Virus record (IMG/VR): IMGVR_UViG_3300024252_000042
Span: 1 to 36,976 of that record
Reading direction: 5' to 3' (one strand)
DNA length: 36,976 bases
Source of the DNA: a virus
The position numbers and the translations under genes are program-made. Below are positions 1-6,723 of this stretch, one piece after another; the first letter of the stretch is position 1; the number at the start of each line of letters is the position of its first letter. The notes under the pieces were generated by a model, which saw only the letters and a program-made list of their open reading frames with translations, searched no databases and was not told the origin of the DNA.

Positions 1-1
1 T

Positions 2-223
2 TATTTTTTCAGTAGTGATGCGGGTCATATTATGGCTGAGAAAGAACCGTTTGCGGCATGTTACTGGGATACAGCAGAAGGCAGGACCTTTAGTTTGCGT
101 TCAGAAGAAGGTGGACAGGACGTGTCTAAAATTGCCGTTTTATTTGGTGGTGGTGGACATAAACATGCCGCCGGTTTTCAACTTGCCGCTGATGAATTGC
201 ACAAGTTGGCTAGTGCTTGTTAA
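2..223 (+). CDS. DHH-family phosphoesterase, C-terminal part (gene cut by window edge)
   Basis: The frame is open from the left edge and ends at the TAA at 221-223, so only about 73 C-terminal residues are present. The glycine-rich GGGGHKHAAGF motif near the end, preceded by FSLRSEEGGQDVSKIA, is the signature of the DHHA1 substrate-binding domain. It is found in RecJ, NrnA-type oligoribonucleases and related phosphoesterases. The catalytic DHH domain would lie left of the window. The ATG at 32 is internal: the same frame upstream (FFSSDAGHI) continues the domain, so I do not treat 32 as the start. By family, the role is probably degradation of short oligonucleotides or ssDNA ends, consistent with the replication genes that follow. 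The family call is solid; whether it is RecJ-like or NrnA-like cannot be decided. Confidence 0.85.
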   Translation, partial: YFFSSDAGHIMAEKEPFAACYWDTAEGRTFSLRSEEGGQDVSKIAVLFGGGGHKHAAGFQLAADELHKLASAC

Positions 224-246
224 CAGAGATTATTGGTAAATAAACT

Positions 247-513
247 ATGAGTAAATCAGAATTTAAACGTCTTAATATCCAAAACGGAAGACCTATGTAC
301 TCCGATAAAGGTAGATTTGTTGAGATGCACAGAAACCAAAGACAGTATGCTTACCGAAAAGCAATAGAAAAATATCCTGCAATAGCACATCCTTATTTAT
401 GGGGTAAAGGTACTCCGGTAGAACATACTGTTAATGAATATAAAGAGCATCCAAAATTTAGAGGATATTATTTTAAGTGTTTAAAAGAAATTCGAGCTAA
501 GAGATTTAAGTAA
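247..513 (+). CDS. Small basic protein of unknown function (88 aa)
   Basis: This is an 88-residue frame starting with ATG 23 bases after the DHH gene. It is rich in Lys, Arg and Tyr, with no membrane segment, signal peptide or recognisable catalytic motif. The sequence reads as a compact soluble domain (MSKSEFKRLN at the start, EIRAKRFK at the end). No clear Shine-Dalgarno precedes the ATG, so translation may depend on readthrough coupling from the upstream gene. Its stop (TAA) overlaps the ATG of a tiny downstream frame, a typical phage operon junction. I do not recognise the family; the basic composition would suit a nucleic-acid-binding protein, but that is only inference. Confidence 0.6.
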   Translation: MSKSEFKRLNIQNGRPMYSDKGRFVEMHRNQRQYAYRKAIEKYPAIAHPYLWGKGTPVEHTVNEYKEHPKFRGYYFKCLKEIRAKRFK

Positions 514-578
514 TGAATTTACCAGAAGAGTATAGCAATGAAGTTTTACAGGAAACAGAGATAGGAGCCATAAGCTGA
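513..578 (+). CDS. Possible 21-residue micro-ORF
   Basis: An ATG at 513 overlaps the stop of the preceding gene (TAATG) and opens a 21-codon frame (MNLPEEYSNEVLQETEIGAIS) that ends with TGA directly against the ATG of the next gene at 579. The exact fit between two genes suggests translational coupling. The frame also contains the AGGAG that serves as ribosome-binding site for the gene at 579. It may be a real tiny acidic peptide or simply a coupling device. Nothing in the sequence identifies a function. Confidence 0.35.
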   Translation: MNLPEEYSNEVLQETEIGAIS

Positions 579-962
579 ATGGAACAACGTGTTGAAAATA
601 TTGTAGGTGAAAAAGCCTATGAACTAAGAGTTTCTGGGCTACCCTGGAAAGACATAGCCAAAAAAATGATGTTTCAAGGCAAGAACCAGGTTGCTTATTT
701 AAATGCAGCTGCAAAGATGTATGCTATTTATTCTGGTAAAGAATGGCCTGTAAAAATTAAAAAGAAACACCCCTGGGTAGTTGTCACACCTAATATGAAA
801 TTTCCTCCAGTATCTGTCGATACAGAAATTGAAATACTGGATATGTCTGGTTGCAGGAGTTACATAGTAGGAAGAGAAGCCGAATTTGGAAGAGTACTGC
901 GAAGAAAAGCAGGAGAGTGTATTTGGCACAGAACTTCTGTTCATGCTTACAGGTTATTATAA
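579..962 (+). CDS. Hypothetical protein with possible N-terminal helix-turn-helix (127 aa)
   Basis: This 127-residue protein has an AGGAG Shine-Dalgarno about 12 bases before its ATG. The N-terminal 50 residues (KAYELRVSGLPWKDIAKKM followed by a helical stretch) look like a helix-turn-helix of the phage regulator or terminase-small-subunit kind, with 'G-x-x-W-x-D-I-A' resembling the first helices. The C-terminal half is predicted beta-rich and contains Cys, Trp and His (CIWHRTSVHAYRLL) but no clear metal site. It lies in the early operon between two tiny frames. DNA binding is an inference from the N-terminus alone; I do not recognise the family. Confidence 0.6.
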   Translation: MEQRVENIVGEKAYELRVSGLPWKDIAKKMMFQGKNQVAYLNAAAKMYAIYSGKEWPVKIKKKHPWVVVTPNMKFPPVSVDTEIEILDMSGCRSYIVGREAEFGRVLRRKAGECIWHRTSVHAYRLL

Positions 963-969
963 CAATAGC

Positions 970-1062
970 ATGGAACCTTCACATGAGCCTATCTTAGGAG
1001 AATTAGGATTTTATACTCCTTTATTCTGGTTAGTTGTAGCTATTATTATTTGGAATATATAA
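970..1062 (+). CDS. Tiny single-pass membrane protein (30 aa)
   Basis: A 31-codon frame (with stop) fills the gap between the preceding gene and the exonuclease almost exactly. The first half is soluble (MEPSHEPILGELG). The second half is a strongly hydrophobic run, FYTPLFWLVVAIIIWNI, long enough for one membrane span. The stop at 1060-1062 lies three bases before the exonuclease ATG. No strong ribosome-binding site is visible. A clean amphipathic-plus-membrane pattern in so short a frame is unlikely to be chance, and early phage operons often carry such peptides that act on the host membrane. No specific function can be given. Confidence 0.5.
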   Translation: MEPSHEPILGELGFYTPLFWLVVAIIIWNI

Positions 1063-1065
1063 ATC

Positions 1066-1746
1066 ATGAATGATTTTATAGAAGTATCCTACGAAGTATA
1101 TTCGACACCCTGGTTTATTCGTCAAAAATTAGCACAACTTGAAGAGCACATTATGCTCAGTTTTGACACAGAAACTCGTAGTGTGTACTCCAAAGAAGAA
1201 CGTAAAGAAGCTAAACTTTTACTGAAAAATCCTAAAATCAGTTTAAAAAATAAAAAGTTATCACTGCAGGTAGTTAATAGTTCAGGTTTAAGTTTTCCTT
1301 CGCTGGTAACTGTTACACATTTTATATTTGGTATCAGTGACTGCGAGAGTGTTGTCCTTATTGCCGAAAACATGGCAGTAGAAATGATTATATGGAACTG
1401 GTTAGCCAAATATGAAGGGTTAATTATTGTCCACAACAGTTTGTTTGATCTTAAACTGATGTATCACCGGGTAAAGAAATTTCCGAAGAATTATGAAGAT
1501 ACTCAATTGTTAGCTAAAACTTTTGTTAACCATGTTGATATATGGAAAGCAAAGGTTGGACTGAAAGAACTTGTTGGAGATCACTACCTGCCTGCATGGT
1601 CTTTATTTGACACATACGAACCTAAAAATTTAAGAGATCCTAAGTTTCTTATGTATGCAGCTACTGATGGATGTGCTACAATACTACTTTACGAACAATT
1701 AGAAGAGCACATCAATAAAAATGAGAGAAATTCACGGGGATACTGA
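1066..1746 (+). CDS. DnaQ-like (Pol I type) 3'-5' exonuclease, stand-alone
   Basis: This 226-residue protein has the full DEDDy exonuclease signature. Exo I is FDTET (D34, E36), Exo II is HNSLFD (N124, D128), and Exo III is YAATD (Y197, D201). All metal ligands are present, so it should be active. This is the proofreading domain that normally forms the N-terminal part of a family A DNA polymerase. Here it is a separate gene, and the polymerase gene at 2770 lacks this domain. The exonuclease end overlaps the start of an HNH endonuclease gene by 26 bases, and the last dozen residues (NKNERNSRGY) look like read-in from the inserted gene. It probably acts as the proofreading subunit or partner of the downstream polymerase. 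Confidence 0.87.
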   Translation: MNDFIEVSYEVYSTPWFIRQKLAQLEEHIMLSFDTETRSVYSKEERKEAKLLLKNPKISLKNKKLSLQVVNSSGLSFPSLVTVTHFIFGISDCESVVLIAENMAVEMIIWNWLAKYEGLIIVHNSLFDLKLMYHRVKKFPKNYEDTQLLAKTFVNHVDIWKAKVGLKELVGDHYLPAWSLFDTYEPKNLRDPKFLMYAATDGCATILLYEQLEEHINKNERNSRGY

Positions 1747-2461
1747 TACTAGACTTCATAATATTTGGAAAGGCATGAAAAATAGGTGTAGAGCAAAACA
1801 ATACGAAAAAACTTATAAAAATATTGAAGTTTGTACAGAATGGAAAAATTCTTATTTAGCCTTTAAATCTTGGGCTTTATCTAATAATTATAACGAAAAT
1901 TCTTCTATAGATAGAAAAAATAATAATGATAACTACTGCCCAGATAACTGCAGATGGACAAACCAAATAGTTCAATCTTCAAATACTAGAATTCTTTATT
2001 CCCATAATAAATCCGGATATAGAGGAGTTAGCTGGAATAAGAAATACAGTAAATGGGAGGTGTCAATAAGCGTAAAATCAAAGGTAATAAAAGTAGGGTA
2101 CTACGACTGTATAAAAGAAGCTGCTCAAGCTTATGATACCTATGTACGTGATAACAACCTACCCCATACAACTAATAATACTGCAAAACGTACTGAGTCT
2201 AATACAGGTAAATTACTACTGACTACAAATACCTCTGGGTATATAGGAGTGAGTAGACCTAAAAGAATAAGACACTTAAAAAATTCTTGGGTAGCGCAAA
2301 TCTCTATAAAGAAAAAGAAAATATTCAGTGGGTATTTTAAAACTGCTTTAATAGCTGCAATAAGAAGAGAAGAATTTATTATTGCTACAGGCTCAAGCAG
2401 TAAACGAAACTTTAGTGATAAAGATTTAGAACAACATATAGAGGAGTTTAGTGATGCCTAA
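1721..2461 (+). CDS. HNH homing endonuclease with two AP2 DNA-binding domains
   Basis: The 246-residue protein begins with the typical start of phage HNH-AP2 endonucleases (TRLHNIWKGMKNRC). It continues into an HNH/NUMOD-like core with the conserved pattern IDRKNNNDNYCPDNCRW (about residues 63-80). Two AP2-like DNA-binding domains follow, one at about residues 103-150 (GYRGVSWNKKYSKWEV, then VGYYD) and one at about 176-235 (GYIGVS, WVAQI, SGYF). Such genes are mobile and cut DNA at sites close to where they reside. This one sits between the exonuclease and polymerase genes, overlapping the exonuclease 3' end, which fits insertion into a replication operon. It is more AT-rich than its neighbours. 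The frame looks intact. Confidence 0.9.
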   Translation: MREIHGDTDTRLHNIWKGMKNRCRAKQYEKTYKNIEVCTEWKNSYLAFKSWALSNNYNENSSIDRKNNNDNYCPDNCRWTNQIVQSSNTRILYSHNKSGYRGVSWNKKYSKWEVSISVKSKVIKVGYYDCIKEAAQAYDTYVRDNNLPHTTNNTAKRTESNTGKLLLTTNTSGYIGVSRPKRIRHLKNSWVAQISIKKKKIFSGYFKTALIAAIRREEFIIATGSSSKRNFSDKDLEQHIEEFSDA

Positions 2462-2777
2462 CGTACCATTACAATTAGTAGACTCAAAATTTGCTCATTG
2501 TGAAGAAAATTCTATGAGTAATAAGACTACTATCATAAATAGCCTATCTGACAAATTTCCACAACAGTATATTGATAATTGGTTTGGTGCTGATAGCTTT
2601 TTCAGTACTAATTACCTTACCGGTGTATTAAAACAAGGGTACTTCATAACAGTAGATTACTTTATGGGTTCCGAAATATATTCCGTAAAACTGATATTGT
2701 CAGCCACGATTGAAAATGTAACTGGACCTCTTGATACACTGGAATTAGCAAGAAAATGGGTTAAAGAGAATGTCTAA
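2454..2777 (+). CDS. Hypothetical protein between endonuclease and polymerase (107 aa)
   Basis: The ATG at 2454 is preceded by a strong GAGGAG seven bases upstream and overlaps the endonuclease stop, so it is preferred over the in-frame GTG at 2451 or ATG at 2514. The stop overlaps the polymerase start by 8 bases. Residues 22-107 (from MSNKTTIINSL) look like a compact alpha/beta domain with no motif I recognise. The first 20 residues (PNVPLQLVDSKFAHCEENS) look unrelated to the rest. They could be a displaced tail of the exonuclease left after the endonuclease insertion, which is speculative. Its position suggests a replication accessory protein. Confidence 0.6.
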   Translation: MPNVPLQLVDSKFAHCEENSMSNKTTIINSLSDKFPQQYIDNWFGADSFFSTNYLTGVLKQGYFITVDYFMGSEIYSVKLILSATIENVTGPLDTLELARKWVKENV

Positions 2778-4560
2778 AAGACCTTACGAACTACTGCCGT
2801 TTCCTTATCCGGCTGACTATGATCCTTCTGAAGAACAACCTGATTTCTTTTATGAAAACTTTTTAAAGCATTTCATTCCAGATATGATCAAAATAATGGA
2901 TGCTGGACTGCATATTGATGAAAAAGCAGTCGATGAATTGCGTAAAGTTATTGATGATGTTTTGGAAAAAGTCTCCGTAGCTTTAAAAGCAAACAAGATC
3001 GTAATGCGGTATCAAAAACATAGGCTGCCTGCAGCTCAGAAAGCTCATGCAGAGAAGGCTACCCAAGCAGTAAGAACATCAGATCACTATCTGAAAGAGT
3101 ATGTGGCTTCTGACATGGTACACCGCACATGGGTAATGAACACGTATCTAGAATCTACTGGGGCTAAAGAGTATTGTAAAGAGAAGTGGTCTGTAGCCGA
3201 ATTAAAGAAGCACAATGTATGGGCTAATGATCACCTGGTAGACATGCTAATTCATAAGAATGTTTCAGTTACCAATAAATATGTGAAAGCAGGGATGGTT
3301 GCACTGGCGGAATATAAGGTGGAACTGTGGAACAGGCCACGATACGAAAATGCTAACACAAAAGTTAAGGTGAACGCATTCAACCCTGGAAGCACTAAAC
3401 AGAAACAGGAACTGTTCAGCATGCTTGGTCTAGAGTCTACTGCTACCAGCAAAACAACAGGTGATGATTCCTGGGGAAGAGATCAATTAGAAGAGTTGCA
3501 AAAAAATTCGACAGGTAAAGATCTACTGCTGTTACTGGATGCACTTATCGATCACTCCTTTAGTGGGATTATTAAGAACAATTTTATAAAGGCATTCGAC
3601 TCTTACACCATTGATGGCGTACTCCACGGCAATATTCGTTTAGGTGGAGCTAAGACTTGGAGAAATACGAGCAATTCACCAAATCTTTTGAATATGCCCT
3701 CAACCAAATCCATATACGCAAAACCTTTGAAAAAGTGCTTTATTGCTCCAAAAGGTATGCTTGTAATTCAAGCAGACTATAGCTCTTTAGAAGATGTTGT
3801 ATTAGCAAATATAACATTAGATGAAGGGAAATTAGCAATACAAAAAGATAAAACTCTAGATGCGCATTGTTACAACGCACTTGGCTACTATCCAGAAGAA
3901 ATAGAAAAAGTTATCGGAGTGCAGGGAAATTACAAAGACAAAGTACGAAGATTCAAGCAAATGGTTGAAGGTAAAAATACAATCCTAAAAGAAATACGTC
4001 AAAAAAGTAAACCTAACACCTTCAAATTAGCTTACTTGGGATTTCCGGATGCAGATAAAGGAGGAACAATAACTAAAGAAATTTATGATAATTATCATAA
4101 TGTTCTTTATCCAGAAGTTAGGGCATTCTTAGATGATTATGTTATACCTACAGCACAAAAGCAGGGTTACCTGCATTTGGGCTTAGGAGCTAGGATTTAT
4201 TGTGATAACGTAGATGATGTTTTTCGTACTCTTTTTAACAGCAACTTTCAGTTTTGGAGTATACTTACATTAATAGCTGTTAATGAACTAAATTATCGAA
4301 TAGAGCAGGAACAGCTAACCGAAGAAATTCAAATTACCTCCACCATTTACGACTCTATCTACTCTAATATTTCAAGTAATGCAGAAATAGTAAAGTGGTA
4401 TAACGATAATTTAGTCGAAATAGGTAAAAAAGATTTTCTTGTGTGCCAACAAGTCCCTAATACACTTGAATGTGGTATTGGACGGAACTGGGCAGAAGAA
4501 ATAGCACTGTCACCTAACGCAACAACAGCAGAAATACAAAAAATCTTGAATACTTTTTAG
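2770..4560 (+). CDS. Family A DNA polymerase lacking an exonuclease domain
   Basis: The 596-residue protein aligns with the polymerase part of Pol I. The region FIPDMIKIMDAGLHID matches the start of the thumb domain. HGNIRLGGAKTWR...SPNLLNMPS matches the R-x-S-S-x-x-PNLQNIP element. Motif A is DYSSLED (D336, E341), motif B is R410-QKSKPNTFKLAY-L-G (R410, K414, F418, Y422), and motif C is IYDSIY (D528). The usual HDE of motif C is YDS here, so the second carboxylate is Ser. No 3'-5' exonuclease domain precedes it; that function is in the separate gene at 1066. The start overlaps the previous stop (ATGTCTAA) and has an AAAGAG ribosome-binding site. It replicates the phage genome. Confidence 0.95.
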   Translation: MSKRPYELLPFPYPADYDPSEEQPDFFYENFLKHFIPDMIKIMDAGLHIDEKAVDELRKVIDDVLEKVSVALKANKIVMRYQKHRLPAAQKAHAEKATQAVRTSDHYLKEYVASDMVHRTWVMNTYLESTGAKEYCKEKWSVAELKKHNVWANDHLVDMLIHKNVSVTNKYVKAGMVALAEYKVELWNRPRYENANTKVKVNAFNPGSTKQKQELFSMLGLESTATSKTTGDDSWGRDQLEELQKNSTGKDLLLLLDALIDHSFSGIIKNNFIKAFDSYTIDGVLHGNIRLGGAKTWRNTSNSPNLLNMPSTKSIYAKPLKKCFIAPKGMLVIQADYSSLEDVVLANITLDEGKLAIQKDKTLDAHCYNALGYYPEEIEKVIGVQGNYKDKVRRFKQMVEGKNTILKEIRQKSKPNTFKLAYLGFPDADKGGTITKEIYDNYHNVLYPEVRAFLDDYVIPTAQKQGYLHLGLGARIYCDNVDDVFRTLFNSNFQFWSILTLIAVNELNYRIEQEQLTEEIQITSTIYDSIYSNISSNAEIVKWYNDNLVEIGKKDFLVCQQVPNTLECGIGRNWAEEIALSPNATTAEIQKILNTF

Positions 4561-4603
4561 TTGTTGATACTCGTTATGTTAATGACTACTTATAGGAAAC
4601 AGT

Positions 4604-4666
4604 ATGACTATGATGCAAACAGATAAACCAGAAATGAAAATAGGAGTAACAAAAGATAATGACTAA
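4604..4666 (+). CDS. Possible 20-residue micro-ORF before the MazG gene
   Basis: An ATG five bases after a good AGGAA ribosome-binding site (ATAGGAAACAGTATG) opens a 20-codon frame (MTMMQTDKPEMKIGVTKDND). It ends in TAA inside the start of the MazG gene (ATGACTAA overlap). The frame carries the AGGAG for the MazG gene. It could be a leader peptide that couples translation, or a real tiny peptide; no function is visible. Confidence 0.4.
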   Translation: MTMMQTDKPEMKIGVTKDND

Positions 4667-5030
4667 TTCGATTGATGAAATACTATGGGAAAACATGGTA
4701 GCTAAATTAGCTAAACCAGGAGAAGAAATTCGTAAAAGCCTTACAGCTAAAGAGGCTCATGAATTACATATGGTTATAGGTATAAGCGGAGAAGCCGGGG
4801 AGTTACTTGATGCTTTAAAAAAAGTTAGTATCTACCGAAAACCTTTAGACAGAGAAAATGTAATAGAGGAACTTGGAGATCTAGAATTCTATATGCAAGG
4901 GCTAAGAGGTAGTTTAGGTATAACCAGAACAGAAGTACTAGCACATAACTTTAATAAACTAGCTAAGCGTTATGAAGGATTTAATTATTCTGATAATGCT
5001 GCACAACAAAGAGCAGATAAAAATGACTAA
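4659..5030 (+). CDS. MazG-like nucleotide pyrophosphohydrolase
   Basis: The 123-residue protein has the paired metal-binding motifs of the all-alpha NTP-PPase (MazG) superfamily: GEAGE (E45, E48) and EELGD (E71, D74), followed by the helical stretch FYMQGLRGSLGITRTEV and LAKRY. The length is that of a single-domain phage MazG-like protein. The superfamily hydrolyses nucleoside triphosphates to monophosphates and pyrophosphate. In phages it has been linked to nucleotide-pool control and lowering of alarmone signals. An AGGAG lies 13 bases before the ATG. The 3' end overlaps the start of the next gene by 8 bases (ATGACTAA), so the two are coupled. Confidence 0.9.
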   Translation: MTNSIDEILWENMVAKLAKPGEEIRKSLTAKEAHELHMVIGISGEAGELLDALKKVSIYRKPLDRENVIEELGDLEFYMQGLRGSLGITRTEVLAHNFNKLAKRYEGFNYSDNAAQQRADKND

Positions 5031-5826
5031 CCCTCTGCAGTATAACGACCACAAAGCCGATATGCCGGATGACTGCATATTTAAAATTAGCCCGAGTCAA
5101 TTCCCTAAATTTGCGGATAAACCACATTTTTGGTATCGATCAGAAGTGCTTGGTATTAAAGACTTCGAATATAATACGTCAACAGTATTAGGTACAGTAG
5201 TTCATTACTGCGCTGATCAAGTTGCCAAACAATTACCGGTTGATACCAATATTATCACTGAGTACATAGAGTCTTTTGAAGATAAAGAAGACTACGATCC
5301 TGATGCTGTAAAACACCATTATGTTGAAATGGCTGAACACCTGGTAAATGACTATGTGCTTGAAAATGCGTTTCTCGAAACAGAGAAATTTGTTGTAGCT
5401 CCAATACGCGATGGTTACTATATTGGTGGTCAACTTGATGCTCTCCAGGGAGAAAAAGACGAGTGTATGATTGTTGATTATAAAACATACCATTCAAAGA
5501 CTACCCCCAGAGCGTTTAACTCTACTTACCGTTACCAACTGCTTACTTATGCTGCAGCTTTAGTTCGATTAGGTTATACACCCACACGTATACGTTTGGT
5601 CTATGTAAATCGCCATATTGAAGGTGCAATCAGTGAAAAGACAGGTAAACAGCTAAAGTCCTATCCACCGACAGTCACAGTGCTTACCGAGACTATTACG
5701 GAAGAAGACTATGCGTTCATAAACTCTCTTTTAGAGTTGTGTGTAGACAGTGTTGAAGCCAGTAAAGCACACCCAGAATTAACTCATGTCATTTGGCATG
5801 ACCAACGCCTTAAAGAGGAAAAATAA
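5023..5826 (+). CDS. PD-(D/E)XK nuclease, Cas4/RecB-like
   Basis: From the ATG at 5023 the protein is 267 residues. It carries the RecB/Cas4-type nuclease core: a His in GTVVHY (H61), the catalytic Asp in GGQLDA (D139), the VDYKT motif (D152, K154), and the QxxxY helix YQLLTY (Q172, Y176). No four-cysteine iron-sulphur cluster signature is evident. The longer frame that starts at 4972 was rejected because its first 17 residues only read through the MazG gene in another frame, while 5023 sits on an ATGACTAA stop-start overlap. It lies directly before a Sak4-like ATPase, so a role in end processing for phage recombination or replication is likely. Confidence 0.88.
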   Translation: MTNPLQYNDHKADMPDDCIFKISPSQFPKFADKPHFWYRSEVLGIKDFEYNTSTVLGTVVHYCADQVAKQLPVDTNIITEYIESFEDKEDYDPDAVKHHYVEMAEHLVNDYVLENAFLETEKFVVAPIRDGYYIGGQLDALQGEKDECMIVDYKTYHSKTTPRAFNSTYRYQLLTYAAALVRLGYTPTRIRLVYVNRHIEGAISEKTGKQLKSYPPTVTVLTETITEEDYAFINSLLELCVDSVEASKAHPELTHVIWHDQRLKEEK

Positions 5827-6491
5827 TGAGCAATGTAAAACTTTTGGTAGCAGCTCTTCCGGCCATCGGTAAAACAACCCTGTTACAAAATTTAACAGAC
5901 ACCCTGGTAATCGCAAGAGACGGTAAAAAATACCCTTTTGCACAACCTCATATCAATGTTCCTGATTACACATCAGTCAGTGAACTTATCGATATAATCT
6001 CAAATACTGTTGAAAAGTATGAAAACAAAATGGGTGAGTTACCAAAAACAGTAGCTATTGATTCAATATCCAAAATTTTATTAGATATTGAAGGTTACTG
6101 TCTGGCAACTATTAAGTCTTTTCCTTATGGAAAAATTAATACAGAAATTAAAGAATTTGTCGATTTCATCGAAAGGGACCTGGCTGATGCTTTTAATGTT
6201 GTTCTGGTATCACATGCCTTATACAACGAAGATACTGTTGGCTACTCACTGGTTAATGCTGGTGGAAGTTATGGTAAGAAAGGTGGAATACTTTCTGAAG
6301 TTGATGAGTCTGTATTTTTGGAACTTAAAGGTAAAAACCGTGTAATTCATTACCGTAATCCAAAAATGTGTGCCAGAACTACTGTGAAAAAATTACCAGA
6401 CAGTATCGATAACAAAGACTTCGACTTACAAAAACATTTAGATATGTTGCAAAGCAGACAATCTGAAGCTACTGCTTGGTCTTTAGGCTAA
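5826..6491 (+). CDS. Sak4/RecA-like AAA ATPase, putative phage recombinase
   Basis: The 221-residue protein is a single P-loop domain. Its Walker A is ALPAIGKTT (residues 10-18), in which Ala replaces the first Gly of GxxxxGKT. Its Walker B is KTVAIDSIS (about residues 73-81). A later VVLVSHAL strand resembles sensor or motif 3. Size and pattern match the Sak4 group of phage single-strand annealing/RecA-like recombinases, which usually sit next to a nuclease and an SSB, as here. GAGGAAAAAT precedes the ATG, which overlaps the nuclease stop (TAATG). The stop codon lies inside the first linker copy of the downstream RNA array, so the array begins exactly where the coding frame ends. Confidence 0.82.
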   Translation: MSNVKLLVAALPAIGKTTLLQNLTDTLVIARDGKKYPFAQPHINVPDYTSVSELIDIISNTVEKYENKMGELPKTVAIDSISKILLDIEGYCLATIKSFPYGKINTEIKEFVDFIERDLADAFNVVLVSHALYNEDTVGYSLVNAGGSYGKKGGILSEVDESVFLELKGKNRVIHYRNPKMCARTTVKKLPDSIDNKDFDLQKHLDMLQSRQSEATAWSLG

Positions 6492-6497
6492 TTTAAC

Positions 6498-6591
6498 GTT
6501 ATGTGCAATTTTCAAACTGCAAGGTTCGGGATAGTAGCTTGTTCTAGACACAGCTCCATCTAACGACGCGTAGCGACTATTCGCACATAAC
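6498..6591 (+). ncRNA. Array RNA 1: structured segment closed by a 9-bp stem
   Basis: The ends GTTATGTGC (6498-6506) and GCACATAAC (6583-6591) are perfectly complementary over 9 bp and enclose 76 bases. Inside, GGATAGT (6529-6535) pairs with ACTATTC (6576-6582), directly against the closing stem. Within that lies a hairpin of AGCTTGT (6536-6542) with ACA and AGCT (6548-6555) around loop TCTAG, with one bulged C. A short CGC-GTA-GCG hairpin (6567-6575) may fill the remaining arm. There is no start codon with a ribosome-binding site and no long frame. The strand is taken as + because the flanking genes are +. It has no anticodon arm, T-loop or CCA end, so it is not a tRNA. Confidence 0.7.
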
Positions 6592-6603
6592 TATTTATTT
6601 AAC

Positions 6604-6711
6604 GTTTTTAACCTTTTTATTTCAATATACTGTGCTCTGATCTACTGACTCTGATTGGCCATATACGTTGTTACATAACAGACAGATATTGTATCTTTGT
6701 CGGTTAAAAGC
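6604..6711 (+). ncRNA. Array RNA 2: structured segment closed by a 10-bp stem
   Basis: GTTTTTAACC (6604-6613) pairs with GGTTAAAAGC (6702-6711) over 10 bp with one G-U pair. It starts at the same linker G and ends at the same linker C as segment 1. Inside, CAATATACTGT (6623-6633) pairs with ACAGATATTG (6682-6691) over 10 bp with a single bulged A. A further TGTT-ACAT-AACA hairpin lies at 6669-6680. A competing 3' hairpin using GACA (6681-6684) and TGTC (6698-6701) is also possible, so the fold is not certain. The primary sequence is unrelated to segment 1. Confidence 0.7.
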
Positions 6712-6723
6712 TATTTATTTAAC

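Noticed and set aside
4561-4603. A sigma-70 promoter before the MazG gene (TTGATA, then TACTTA 17 bases on)
   Set aside because: The -10 match is poor, and the genes on both sides are closely spaced, so an operon without a promoter here is equally likely.
4972-5022. Upstream start of the PD-(D/E)XK nuclease
   Set aside because: The extra 17 residues overlap the MazG gene in another frame; the ATG at 5023 sits on a typical stop-start overlap.
6498-6591. A retron-type ncRNA with terminal inverted repeats
   Set aside because: No reverse transcriptase gene lies in the window, and the unit is repeated with different sequences.
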